The notes: a model not told the origin generated them from the sequence alone. DNA of 50,990 nt from DATFAS01 sp035254305 (GCA_035254305.1 DATFAS010000225.1:1-50990); one strand, 5' to 3'. Shown: positions 1 to 7,575, counted from the first letter of the stretch. Numbers and translations are program-made.

Positions 1-155
1 ATCACATATAATTATTGTTTCCCAAAACTGTGTGTATACTTACCTGATTCAATTTTCGACTTTCAAAATAATGGCAAAATAGTAGTATGTAATTAATCGA
101 TTTCTGTGTTACAATATCTAAAATGGATTATAAGGTATTAACTTTCACGTGTAAG

Positions 156-184
156 TTGAACACTTCTCGGTAATACTGTATATA
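156..184 (+). promoter_or_regulatory. Probable vegetative promoter of the SecB-like/nuclease operon
   Basis: A TTGAAC box at 156-161 is separated by 17 bases from TATATA at 179-184. The first gene begins at 208 after a GGAG-type ribosome binding site. No other promoter-like sequence is obvious before 843, so this probably drives all three genes. The call rests on box similarity only. Confidence 0.5.
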
Positions 185-207
185 TTGAATAATAGGAGTG
201 TTTTATT

Positions 208-879
208 ATGACAAAAATTACTTTTCAACAGTCAATTAAAGTAAACAATGATTTTACCTTAAATACAAAAGTTACTTCTGAGCTTGTAGATGATATTAAA
301 TCGAAAGCTAATCGAATCGTAAACAATTTTTATACTTGGTTGTTGATTCAAGTTTTATCATTGAAATCTGAGATGGAGCAGAGTGAAAAGGTCGATCCAA
401 TAAATGTTGAAACCACAAAAGATAATATTGATAATTTTAAGAATAAATTGTTGTGGACTGAATCATGGTTAAAAGAAAAAGGAATGTTAATTTTTGACCC
501 TGCACTTAATGTTATATTTAAAAAGGGCTTCGGAGATGGTCAGTATAATAAGTTGGATTCAAATATAAATCGTTTAAAACGGAGATATGAAATTGTTTCT
601 ACAAGAAATGAAATTCCAATTTTTGAGAGAGGTAATGATCAATTAAACTGGATCTTAGAAGCTCCTTTTTTACTAAATAATAGGTTGGCTTCTATATCTA
701 CTTCAACTGAGTCGGATTTAAAAACTGAAGTGTCTGGTTATCAAGTTAGACTGAAAAACCCATACGAAATACAACAAGACTCTACGGTAAGTTCCGAGCG
801 AACTTACCATTTTTTATTATTAAATATACGGAGGTTAAAAAGATGGATAATGCAAAAACAGATCAATATTCTAAAGTAA
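208..879 (+). CDS. Unknown protein, first gene of the SecB-like/nuclease operon
   Basis: I do not recognise the family of this 223-residue protein. It is AT-rich, lysine- and asparagine-rich and mostly polar, with one hydrophobic stretch near residues 41-52 (FYTWLLIQVL) too short to be a sure membrane segment. There is no signal peptide. The ATG at 208 follows an AATAGGAGTG ribosome site. The frame overlaps the start of the next gene by 37 bases and runs through a strong terminator-like hairpin at 786-815. The last ~25 residues (after QQDSTVSSE) may therefore be a read-through extension, or the hairpin may tune expression of the downstream genes. By position it could be an antitoxin, sensor or client of the SecB-like chaperone encoded next; that is inference from gene order only. 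Confidence 0.6.
   Translation: MTKITFQQSIKVNNDFTLNTKVTSELVDDIKSKANRIVNNFYTWLLIQVLSLKSEMEQSEKVDPINVETTKDNIDNFKNKLLWTESWLKEKGMLIFDPALNVIFKKGFGDGQYNKLDSNINRLKRRYEIVSTRNEIPIFERGNDQLNWILEAPFLLNNRLASISTSTESDLKTEVSGYQVRLKNPYEIQQDSTVSSERTYHFLLLNIRRLKRWIMQKQINILK
786..815 (+). terminator. Intrinsic terminator-like hairpin inside the 3' end of the first operon gene
   Basis: GGTAAGTTC (786-794) pairs perfectly with GAACTTACC (800-808) across a 5-base loop. TTTTTT follows at 810-815. It has the form of a rho-independent terminator but lies about 70 bases before the upstream stop codon and just ahead of the SecB-like gene. It would be expected to attenuate transcription of the two downstream genes unless translation of the first gene runs over it. 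Confidence 0.7.
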
Positions 880-1277
880 TTGATTCAATCGAGTTAGAGG
901 ATATAAAATTAAGAAGAATGAGTTGCTCAACGTATGACTATAAAGAAGGGAATCAACTTAATGTAAATGTGGCCGCAGATTTTGAATTAGAAAAACTAGA
1001 TAGTGAATATTTAAGGGCGACGGCTAATTTCACTGTAAATGTACATAATCAGGCTAATGAAGAATTTTCTCTTTTTACAATTGACTGTTCCTTTTTGCTT
1101 GAATATAAACTGAAGACCGAATTGGCTGAAATAGATAAAGATGTAATCCAACAATTTGTAGAAAGAAATGTGCCTGTTAATTCATGGCCATATGCAAGAG
1201 AATTTATTTCTTCTATGACTGTTCGAATGGGTTTACCGCCTCTTGTAATCGGTACATATAAGATTGGAGCTTTTTAA
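843..1277 (+). CDS. SecB-like chaperone (solitary, toxin-antitoxin-chaperone type)
   Basis: This 144-residue protein matches the SecB family in length and in its most conserved C-terminal segment: WPYARE at residues 115-120 followed by RMGLPPL at 128-134, equivalent to FPYARE...RGTFPQL of E. coli SecB. The alternating beta-strand region before it (residues 14-90) also fits. SecB keeps client proteins unfolded; solitary SecB-like proteins outside Proteobacteria are known mainly as chaperones of tripartite toxin-antitoxin systems, including the phage-defence system CmdTAC. Most Bacillota lack a housekeeping SecB, so a specialised role is likely. It follows a GGAGG ribosome site and is sandwiched between an unknown protein and a nuclease-like protein, suggesting it stabilises one of them. 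The fold call is firm; the function is inferred. Confidence 0.8.
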   Translation: MDNAKTDQYSKVIDSIELEDIKLRRMSCSTYDYKEGNQLNVNVAADFELEKLDSEYLRATANFTVNVHNQANEEFSLFTIDCSFLLEYKLKTELAEIDKDVIQQFVERNVPVNSWPYAREFISSMTVRMGLPPLVIGTYKIGAF

Positions 1278-1314
1278 ATTCTTAATATCAAAGGAGTGAG
1301 AGAGGAAGAAAAAT

Positions 1315-2061
1315 GTGATTAGTTTTAAGGGGAAATCTAAAGAATATGAAGAAATTGTTGTTAAGTTAGGGGATTTGGTTATAACTAATAGGCATTTATT
1401 TACATGTTTAGCTGAATTGTTAAATGAATGCAACAGGCTTCGAAAGTTTGATGAGGAAACATTAGAACTAATAACTGAAGACAAAAGAGATGATGTTGAC
1501 GTTGATGAGTCACAATTGGATTTACTGATTACGTTAATAAAGGATTTATATGATTTACAAGATGAAGAGACATTTGGTAAACGGAAAGGTGACTTGGTTG
1601 AGTTTATAACACTTAAATTAGGTGCAATTAATTTTGAAACTAACAGTAACCTTGAAACAGCTTTAGAATGTGAAGTCTTCCATAATGATGATAAAATTGC
1701 GGATAATAATGAAAAAAAAGGTAAAGACATAGATGTAGCTATTTATGATAAAACTTCATTAAGTCAATTGGAAAATGTTATGGCAGATTTATATGAATGT
1801 AAGGCGGATATAGATAATTTTCTTTATGTGGTACAAGGTAAAACTCCACCAATTAAAACTAAGCACTACGAGAAACTAAAGTTTTTGGAGGATGTTAGGG
1901 ATTACTTCCAATTAAGTCAGAAGTTTTTTGTTTCCTTAGTTACACCTGTTTCAAATGTCGAGAGAGCTAAAGAGGTATTGAAATTATGTAATTTTCATAA
2001 TATTAAAGTTATTAATAAAGAACATATAGAAGAGGTAATAGAGAAATTAATTCATATTTAA
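1315..2061 (+). CDS. PD-(D/E)XK nuclease-like protein linked to the SecB-like gene
   Basis: This 248-residue protein carries a plausible PD-(D/E)XK core: a helix with E96 (DLVEF), an acidic strand KDIDVAIYD with D138/D140, then LYECKAD with E161 and K163 as the E-x-K pair. The N-terminal ~85 residues are helical and acidic; the C-terminal part (residues 185-248) is helix-rich. I cannot match it to a named family. The likely start is GTG at 1315, after AGAGAGGAAG; the overlapping ATG at 1313 is followed directly by a stop. It lies 37 bases behind the SecB-like gene in the same operon, so it may be the toxic effector or a chaperone client. A DNA-cutting role is inferred from the motif spacing only. 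Confidence 0.6.
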   Translation: MISFKGKSKEYEEIVVKLGDLVITNRHLFTCLAELLNECNRLRKFDEETLELITEDKRDDVDVDESQLDLLITLIKDLYDLQDEETFGKRKGDLVEFITLKLGAINFETNSNLETALECEVFHNDDKIADNNEKKGKDIDVAIYDKTSLSQLENVMADLYECKADIDNFLYVVQGKTPPIKTKHYEKLKFLEDVRDYFQLSQKFFVSLVTPVSNVERAKEVLKLCNFHNIKVINKEHIEEVIEKLIHI

Positions 2062-2181
2062 AACAAGAACTTATAGGTAAGAATAATCTTTTGTTATGAT
2101 AGTTAAGTAAAAAGTCTAAGTAGTTATTAGAGGCATCCTATTAATTCAATAATTGAATCTAATTCATAAGTTATCAAGTAC

Positions 2182-2204
2182 AGGAGAGGTATGAGGCCTC
2201 TCCT
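2182..2204. repeat. 8-bp hairpin between the nuclease gene and the recombinase remnant
   Basis: AGGAGAGG (2182-2189) pairs with CCTCTCCT (2197-2204) across 7 bases. There is no U-run after it on the plus strand and only AT-rich sequence on the other. It could be a weak bidirectional terminator between convergent genes. Confidence 0.4.
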
Positions 2205-2238
2205 ATAATTTATGCATACAACTGATACAGAAATGCTC

Positions 2239-3264
2239 TTAATGTTGTTTGATTTTAGTTCGTCTTTTTCGCACAGACTCCTTGTTTTCATAACTATTAC
2301 GCGAAGTGTAGTTATCCGCTGGACTAAATTCCTTATGGGCCTCAATGACGTCCACCCCAAACATCTCCACATAATTCCTTACCATCTCCATCGATGTATG
2401 CCCCAATGCCTTCTGTAGTCGGAATGGATCTCCACCGTTCTTAATATAGTGCTTAGCAAATTTGTAATGGAATTTATGAGGGGACAAAGTTTAATCCTCG
2501 ATCCCAAGTGATTTTCCACAGTCATGAAGTCTTTTGCGTATTGTTTCTTTACTCAACTTCTCGCCATAGGAATTGCAGAATAAATGTTCATTCTTACTGC
2601 TTTGCTCCAGTATCTCTAGGAAGTCAGTGAGAACTTTATACAACTTCTTTGAAATGCCTACAAGTCGTTCCTTTTGTCCTTTGCCATGGGTAATCAGAAT
2701 ATACCCCTCGTCAAGGTAAAGGTCCTTGATGCAGATATTCGCAAGTTCGTTTACCCGAATGCCAGTATCAAACAGGGTCCATATGAGGGCCCGGTTTCGA
2801 AAATCTGCGAATGTACAGTTTACTAAGCTTGGCCTTTTAAAAAGAATGTCCAGCACTTCATCTGGAAGTGTCTTCACCACTTCCTTCTTTACCTTCATTA
2901 GTGCTAAAGCAGCCATAGGATTAGTTTCAATGTATCCTTTGGTAATGAGAAAGTTACACCATGCCCGAAGGGCTGAGAATCGATTCTTGCAGGTTACAGG
3001 CTTGCAATTACGTTCTTTGAGAAGATAGCCCATATAATCTTCAATATCAGACGAAATCCATTTGGCTGGCTCTAAGGGCAGCTGCTTCTCTTCTAAGAAC
3101 TCACGGAAGTATCTTCCTAATACCTCTTCATACCATTCGATTGTCCTGTTAGTACATCCTTGGCGTTTTCTGTCAGCAATGAATACCTGAAATGTTTTCT
3201 CATAATCACTTCCAACAGATTCTTTTCGATAACGTAAACGGTCCTCAAATTGCATTTTAGGCAT
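2239..3264 (-). pseudogene. Tyrosine recombinase/integrase, inactivated
   Basis: The reading frame spans about 341 codons and shows the usual layout: an N-terminal SAM-like core-binding domain, then a catalytic domain with TGIRVNEL (first Arg), HGKGQKER (beta-strand Lys), LGHTS (second His) and VRNYV (Tyr nucleophile). An in-frame TAA at 2491-2493 splits it, and immediately after the stop the H-x-x-R motif reads HKFH, so the second catalytic Arg is also lost. The start is taken as ATG at 3264, preceded by AAGAGGAGA at good spacing. It lies just past the 3' end of selC on the same strand, the classic position of a tRNA-targeting integrase. Two separate lesions make it very unlikely to be active. 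Confidence 0.85.
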
Positions 3265-3363
3265 AAAAAAATCTCCTCTTTTGACTGATTGGAACGCCCA
3301 GACTGTGGGCTTTGTCAAAAAGCGAGACTGCGTGAATTATATGTAAGCACTCAGTTTAATAAA

Positions 3364-3407
3364 GGGTTTAATGGGGACGTGGTGGCCTCACTAGGTCTTC
3401 ACAAACC
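3364..3407 (+). repeat. Degenerate inverted copy of the 5' half of tRNA-Sec
   Basis: From GGGTTT at 3364 to AAACC at 3407 this strand matches the 5' half of selC (minus strand 3519-3479) through the D-arm block TGGTGGCCTC and the anticodon region GGTCTTCA, with a few substitutions and single-base insertions. It stops right after the anticodon stem; no T-arm or CCA follows. Orientation is opposite to selC. It may be a relic of integration or of an inversion next to the recombinase. Confidence 0.7.
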
Positions 3408-3424
3408 TTTTCATATCAAGCTTT

Positions 3425-3521
3425 TGGCGGGAGAAGGTGGGAATCGAACCCACCTGACGCCTCACGGACGTCACACTCGGTTTTGAAGACCGGGGAGGCC
3501 ACCAGGACCCCATCAACCCCC
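3425..3521 (-). tRNA. selC: tRNA-Sec (anticodon TCA)
   Basis: The minus strand gives a 97-base tRNA with anticodon loop CTTCAAA (anticodon TCA, reading UGA), a GGGG/CCCC D-stem, a long variable arm (TGACG...CGTCA), a perfect T-arm (GTGGG TTCGATT CCCAC) and encoded GCCA. These are hallmarks of selenocysteine tRNA. The acceptor stem is odd: 5' GGGGGTTG faces 3' CTTCTCCC, giving one G.U and two U-U mismatches in 8 pairs. This suggests that the 3' end was replaced during integration of a mobile element, or that the gene is decaying. It has a good promoter at 3540-3568 and lies divergently upstream of selB. Confidence 0.85.
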
Positions 3522-3539
3522 AGAAGGAATACTTGTTCT

Positions 3540-3568
3540 ATTATAGTTAGTCCAAAATGAGAAATCAA
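3540..3568 (-). promoter_or_regulatory. selC promoter
   Basis: On the minus strand TTGATT (3568-3563) and TATAAT (3545-3540) are separated by exactly 17 bases. The -10 box lies about 18 bases upstream of the first base of tRNA-Sec, a normal distance for a stable RNA gene. Confidence 0.7.
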
Positions 3569-3871
3569 GTCAATAAAACACATTCCAATAACATCCATCT
3601 TAATGAAGATTTACTCTCTATAATAAAGAGAATTTGGTAGGTGATTAGGCTATAATGAATTCTTAAAGAGGAAATGCCCTCACTCTAGCTTTACCTAAAT
3701 TTATTACGATTGTTTAACAGGTAAGGAGAGGTATTCCCTAAATTCTATTGGAACAAGGTCTAATAATTTTGGGAGATTGCCTTCACTAATAGAATAATTT
3801 AAGTTAAAGGCTTTTATCTAAAACCTAATAATCCTACAGATGATTATTAATGCATTAGGAAGTGATGTTAG
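3569..3871. other. Spacer between selC and selB
   Basis: About 300 bases without a credible gene. A TATAAT at about 3650 could be a -10 box for selB, but no good -35 lies 16-18 bases before it. The selB ribosome site (GGAAGTGATG) is at its end. Nothing else stands out. Confidence 0.4.
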
Positions 3872-5773
3872 ATGACAGAGGCACATTATACGATCGGCAT
3901 AGCTGGTCATATCGATCATGGGAAGACAAGCTTAACAAAAGCCCTCACGAATGTGGATACGGATCGTTTAAAGGAAGAGAAGGAGAGAGGTGTATCGATT
4001 GAATTAGGCTTTGCTCCATTACAACTTCCTAGTGGGAAGCGGGTAGGTGTGATTGATGTACCTGGTCATGAACGATTTATCCGTCAAATGATTGCAGGTG
4101 CAGCAGGCATTGATGTTGTTATCTTGGTTATTGCAGCAGATGAAGGGATCATGCCACAGACGAGAGAGCATTTTGATATTATTCGTTTTCTTGGGATTAA
4201 GCAAGGAATCATTGCATTAACGAAGAAGGATTTAGTAGAGGAAGACTGGCTGGAATTGGTTACAGCAGAAGTCCAAGAATGGGTGCAGGACAGTTTTCTT
4301 CAAGATGCTCCAATTATTCCTTTAAGTGCACATTCAGGAGAGGGTATCGACAACCTATTAAAGGCTATTGAGGAAGGTTTAACGAAAATACCGGAGAGAG
4401 AGATAGCCGAACCTTTTCGGATGCCAATTGATCGTGTGTTTACAATTAAAGGTGCTGGGGCAGTGGTTACTGGAACAGTTTATGAGGGAAAGGTTTCTGA
4501 AGGGGATTTAGTTGAGATATTTCCTTTAGGTGAGAAGGTTAAGGTTCGTCAGATACATGTTCATCATGAACTTGTGAATGCTGCATATGCGGGCCAGCGT
4601 ACGGCGATCAATCTTAGTGGAGTAGATTTTAAGGAGATGGAGAGAGGGTATTCACTCACGGCTCCAGACTATTTTAAGAAAACAGATCGATTAGATATTC
4701 AATTGAAGATGCTCTCGGATTTAGATTTCAATATTAAGCAACGAACCCGGATTCGACTTCATATTGCAACAAGTGAGGTAATGGGCAAAATTATTTTCTA
4801 TGATCGCAACGAGATTGAGCCTGGTCAGGAGGTACTTTGTCAACTCCAGCTAGAGGAGGAGATTATAGCAAAGCCAGGAGATCCGTTTATCCTGAGGAGA
4901 CTTTCGCCATCTACAACAATTGGTGGAGGTCAAGTTCTATCTCCTTATGGTGTTCGACGTAAATTTGGCGATAAGAGTGTAGAGCTATTAGCACTTCTCC
5001 AGGGTGGGGATGAATGGTCAATGCTCCAATACGTTCTAGCGGAAACAGGGTTTGCTGCGAAAGAAGAGATTGATTTTAATTTAGCATTTGGTTCTGAACG
5101 GCTTGAAAAAGTGATTGATAAATTTGAAGGTGAAGGTAGGCTTACCCTATTTAATGAGTTTGTGGTTTTGCAGGATGCAGTGAAGGATTGGACAGACCAA
5201 CTCAAGACAACACTGATGAAATACCATAAGGATCATCCGATGCGGATCGGGATAAAAAAATCAGAGCTGCGAAGCAAGCTATATTCCATGTTACCAGATA
5301 GGTTATGGCGAGAATTTATTCAATGGTTGAAAAGTCATAATATAATAGAAGAAATAGATGAAAATATCAAATTAAGAAGTCATCGTCCTACACTTCCTGA
5401 TTCACTTAAGCAGAGTGTAGAACGTATGATTATTACGCTTAGAAAAGAAGAGATATCCGTTTCCGCTTGGGAAGAGTTAGCCAAAAAGGCTGGTTTGAAG
5501 CAGGCAGAGATAATGGAAGTGAAAATATATCTCCTTGAACAGCAAAATTTCGTGAAAATGGGCCCAGACTTTATTGTTGATCGGACCGTTTACCAGAATG
5601 AAATAAAGAACCTGCAAAAGCAGCTTCCAAAGGAAACGGCATTCACAACACCACAGGTAAAGGAATTGCTAGGTCTTTCAAGGAAATATTTGATTCCATT
5701 CCTAGAGTCGTTGGATGAGGAAGGATATACGAAACGTTTTGAAAATGAACGGAAATGGTTAAAAGAATTATAG
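3872..5773 (+). CDS. selB: Selenocysteine-specific translation elongation factor SelB
   Basis: SelB is a cytoplasmic GTPase that delivers selenocysteyl-tRNA to UGA codons followed by a SECIS hairpin. The 633-residue protein has the G-domain motifs GHIDHGKTS (P-loop, residues 12-20), DVPGHERF and TKKD, then EF-Tu-like domains II and III. Its C-terminal ~250 residues match the winged-helix repeats that bind the SECIS RNA. Length is normal for the family. It lies next to selC, supporting a working selenocysteine pathway, but selA and selD are not in this window. It sits immediately upstream of the S10 operon, where many relatives have the paralogous EF-Tu gene. Confidence 0.95.
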   Translation: MTEAHYTIGIAGHIDHGKTSLTKALTNVDTDRLKEEKERGVSIELGFAPLQLPSGKRVGVIDVPGHERFIRQMIAGAAGIDVVILVIAADEGIMPQTREHFDIIRFLGIKQGIIALTKKDLVEEDWLELVTAEVQEWVQDSFLQDAPIIPLSAHSGEGIDNLLKAIEEGLTKIPEREIAEPFRMPIDRVFTIKGAGAVVTGTVYEGKVSEGDLVEIFPLGEKVKVRQIHVHHELVNAAYAGQRTAINLSGVDFKEMERGYSLTAPDYFKKTDRLDIQLKMLSDLDFNIKQRTRIRLHIATSEVMGKIIFYDRNEIEPGQEVLCQLQLEEEIIAKPGDPFILRRLSPSTTIGGGQVLSPYGVRRKFGDKSVELLALLQGGDEWSMLQYVLAETGFAAKEEIDFNLAFGSERLEKVIDKFEGEGRLTLFNEFVVLQDAVKDWTDQLKTTLMKYHKDHPMRIGIKKSELRSKLYSMLPDRLWREFIQWLKSHNIIEEIDENIKLRSHRPTLPDSLKQSVERMIITLRKEEISVSAWEELAKKAGLKQAEIMEVKIYLLEQQNFVKMGPDFIVDRTVYQNEIKNLQKQLPKETAFTTPQVKELLGLSRKYLIPFLESLDEEGYTKRFENERKWLKEL

Positions 5774-5831
5774 GGTATATCTGATAAAGTTACCTACTCA
5801 TTTTCAAACTTAATGGGATACAGAAAATGAT

Positions 5832-5902
5832 AAGGAACCGTAGGACCCTTATTCTCGAAAATCCTGAGAAAAACGCGAGGGTAAGGTCCTGTGAGTCCCT
5901 TA
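5832..5902. repeat. 71-bp palindromic repeat, copy 1
   Basis: This copy aligns along its full length with 5944-6014. Both share AAGGA..TGTAGG/CGTAGG at the left, AAAATCC near the centre and GTCCCTTA at the right. Each is itself an imperfect palindrome: CCTTATTCTCG on the left can pair with CGAGGGTAAGG on the right. This suggests a REP/MITE-like intergenic hairpin element. Confidence 0.7.
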
Positions 5903-5943
5903 AAGAAGTGAATAACACGCAAATTCAAGGTGTTAGTCAAAAT

Positions 5944-6014
5944 AAGGATCTGTAGGGCGCTTATTTTCTAAAATCCAAAGGAAAACGAGAGGATAAGGCC
6001 CTATGGGTCCCTTA
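5944..6014. repeat. 71-bp palindromic repeat, copy 2
   Basis: Second copy of the element at 5832-5902, in the same orientation, with about a dozen substitutions, several of which sit at paired positions in the hairpin. No open reading frame or transposase is attached. Confidence 0.7.
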
Positions 6015-6106
6015 ATAATTGGAGTCCCTCTACAAAATAGGGTGATAGTCCATGATAAAGCCCTGCTAGGTTCCATGATCAGAGGGATTATTAATATAGA
6101 GATAAG

Positions 6107-6163
6107 GAGCTCTCGGGTGTGGGGAGGGATTGTGTTCCTCAACACTAAGTCGGGAGCTCTTTT
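6107..6163 (+). terminator. Possible terminator in the selB-rpsJ spacer
   Basis: GAGCTCTCG (6107-6115) pairs with CGGGAGCTC (6151-6159), with one G.U pair, around a 35-base loop, followed by TTTT. It could end transcripts entering from selB. The long loop makes this weak. The rest of the 750-base spacer shows only the two repeats and the S10 promoter. Confidence 0.35.
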
Positions 6164-6348
6164 CATAAGTGTCCCCACTAGAAACAAAATAACCAACCAA
6201 ATCCATCCTAAACAAGCAAAGCCTATCCAGTAAGGATCTTTTTCTCGAATCCACTTGCCTTTTGGCGAAAAATTAGGTAGACTATAAAAGGTTTTTCGAA
6301 CAACATTTATAGAACATAATAGTTTTCTTAAATTATATTAAAAAGTTC

Positions 6349-6377
6349 TTGCATTTGGGCGTTTTTTTTAATATAAT
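6349..6377 (+). promoter_or_regulatory. Main promoter of the S10 ribosomal super-operon
   Basis: TTGCAT at 6349-6354, 17-base spacer, perfect TATAAT at 6372-6377. It lies 145 bases before rpsJ and is the strongest SigA-type promoter seen upstream of the ribosomal genes. Confidence 0.8.
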
Positions 6378-6383
6378 TTTGAA

Positions 6384-6515
6384 TGTTGGTCAATGGACGC
6401 GATGAAGCGGGAGGTTGCTGACACGCCAGGAGGCATTGTCATGGATAAGGTCTTTTGGAAATGTCGGGTTATTTCCGTGGAGAATTGTCTGTTTATAAAA
6501 TGGGCGAAAAGGAGG
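6384..6515 (+). promoter_or_regulatory. S10 operon 5' leader
   Basis: The transcript leader contains the block GCGGGAGGTTGCTGACAC (6417 onward) and a later CATGG, which I recall as conserved ahead of rpsJ in Bacilli. It probably folds and may be involved in autogenous control of the operon; that role is not shown by the sequence. Confidence 0.5.
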
Positions 6516-6522
6516 GACTAAA

Positions 6523-6831
6523 ATGGCAAAGCAAAAAATTCGTATTCGTTTGAAGGCTTATGATCACAGAGTGCTTGATCAATCTGCAGAAAAGATTGTT
6601 GAAACTGCAAAACGTTCTGGAGCAGAGGTGTCTGGACCGATTCCACTTCCTACTGAGAAGGCGGTTTACACGATCCTACGTGCGGTACACAAATACAAGG
6701 ATTCTCGTGAACAATTCGAAATGCGCACTCATAAGCGTTTGATCGATATTGTGAATCCAACTCCACAGACAGTGGATGCGCTTATGCGTTTGGATTTACC
6801 ATCTGGTGTTGACATCGAAATCAAATTGTAA
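6523..6831 (+). CDS. rpsJ: 30S ribosomal protein S10
   Basis: First gene of the S10 operon; 102 residues, the standard length. S10 sits in the 30S head and also serves as NusE in antitermination complexes. The family block VDIVNPTPQTVDALMRL is recognisable near residues 74-91 in the form LIDIVNPTPQTVDALM. The ATG follows GGAGGGACTAAA. It is 95 bases from rplC and 145 bases downstream of the operon promoter. Confidence 0.98.
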   Translation: MAKQKIRIRLKAYDHRVLDQSAEKIVETAKRSGAEVSGPIPLPTEKAVYTILRAVHKYKDSREQFEMRTHKRLIDIVNPTPQTVDALMRLDLPSGVDIEIKL

Positions 6832-6926
6832 TTTCTTTGTTCTCACTAACTAAATGCGTTATAGACCAATTTTATAATTAGATGATGTACGATATAGATT
6901 AATTTCGTTTCAGGAGGTGGCAAACG

Positions 6927-7553
6927 ATGTCTAAAGGAATCTTAGGTAAAAAGGTTGGGATGACCCAAATCTTCACTCCAGAAGGTCAAGTAATCCCAGT
7001 AACAGTAATTGAAGCTGGTCCTTGTGTTGTTCTTCAAAAGAAGACAAACGATGTGGATGGCTATGAATCAATCCAATTAGGATTTGATGATAAGAAAGAA
7101 TCTCGTGTAATCAAGCCTGAAATCGGTCATGCGAAGAAGGCTGATACTACTCCTAAGCGCTTCGTTCGTGAGTTTCGCGATCTAGAAGGTTTTGAAGTAG
7201 GTCAAGAGCTTAAAGCAGATGTATTTGCCGAAGGAGATAAGGTTGATGTAACTGGAACTTCTAAAGGTAAGGGATTTGCTGGTGCGATCAAGCGTCATAA
7301 CCATTCTCGCGGACCAATGGCTCACGGTTCTAGATATCACCGCGGACCTGGTTCTTTAGGTTCTATCGCTGCAAACCGAGTATTTAAAGGCCAAACATTG
7401 CCTGGTCGTATGGGAACTGATAAAGTAACTGTACAAAACCTTGAAATTGTTAAAGTAGATACAGATCGTAACCTTCTATTGATCAAAGGATCTATCCCTG
7501 GACCAAACAATGGTTATGTAATTGTTAACTCTACTGTAAAAAGCGGTAAATAA
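6927..7553 (+). CDS. rplC: 50S ribosomal protein L3
   Basis: 208 residues, standard L3 length. It begins KGILGKKVGMTQIF and contains the KGKGFAGAIKRH and GSLG..PGRMG loops that reach toward the peptidyl transferase centre. L3 is an early assembly protein of the large subunit. The ATG follows AGGAGGTGG. It is 22 bases from rplD. Confidence 0.98.
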   Translation: MSKGILGKKVGMTQIFTPEGQVIPVTVIEAGPCVVLQKKTNDVDGYESIQLGFDDKKESRVIKPEIGHAKKADTTPKRFVREFRDLEGFEVGQELKADVFAEGDKVDVTGTSKGKGFAGAIKRHNHSRGPMAHGSRYHRGPGSLGSIAANRVFKGQTLPGRMGTDKVTVQNLEIVKVDTDRNLLLIKGSIPGPNNGYVIVNSTVKSGK

Positions 7554-7575
7554 TTAAGGGAAGGAGGATTTCGCT

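Noticed and set aside
1233..1730. Long serine-rich frame on the minus strand
   Set aside because: It lies entirely opposite the SecB-like and nuclease genes, its composition mirrors their lysine/aspartate codons, and it has no ribosome site.
2144..2158. ATTCAAT-A-ATTGAAT palindrome
   Set aside because: Short and AT-rich in an AT-rich spacer, so chance is a sufficient explanation.
2212..2418. Plus-strand frame over the recombinase remnant
   Set aside because: It is the complement of the integrase catalytic domain and has no ribosome site.
5933..6254. Overlapping frames in the selB-rpsJ spacer
   Set aside because: They arise from the palindromic repeats and have no ribosome sites or family resemblance.
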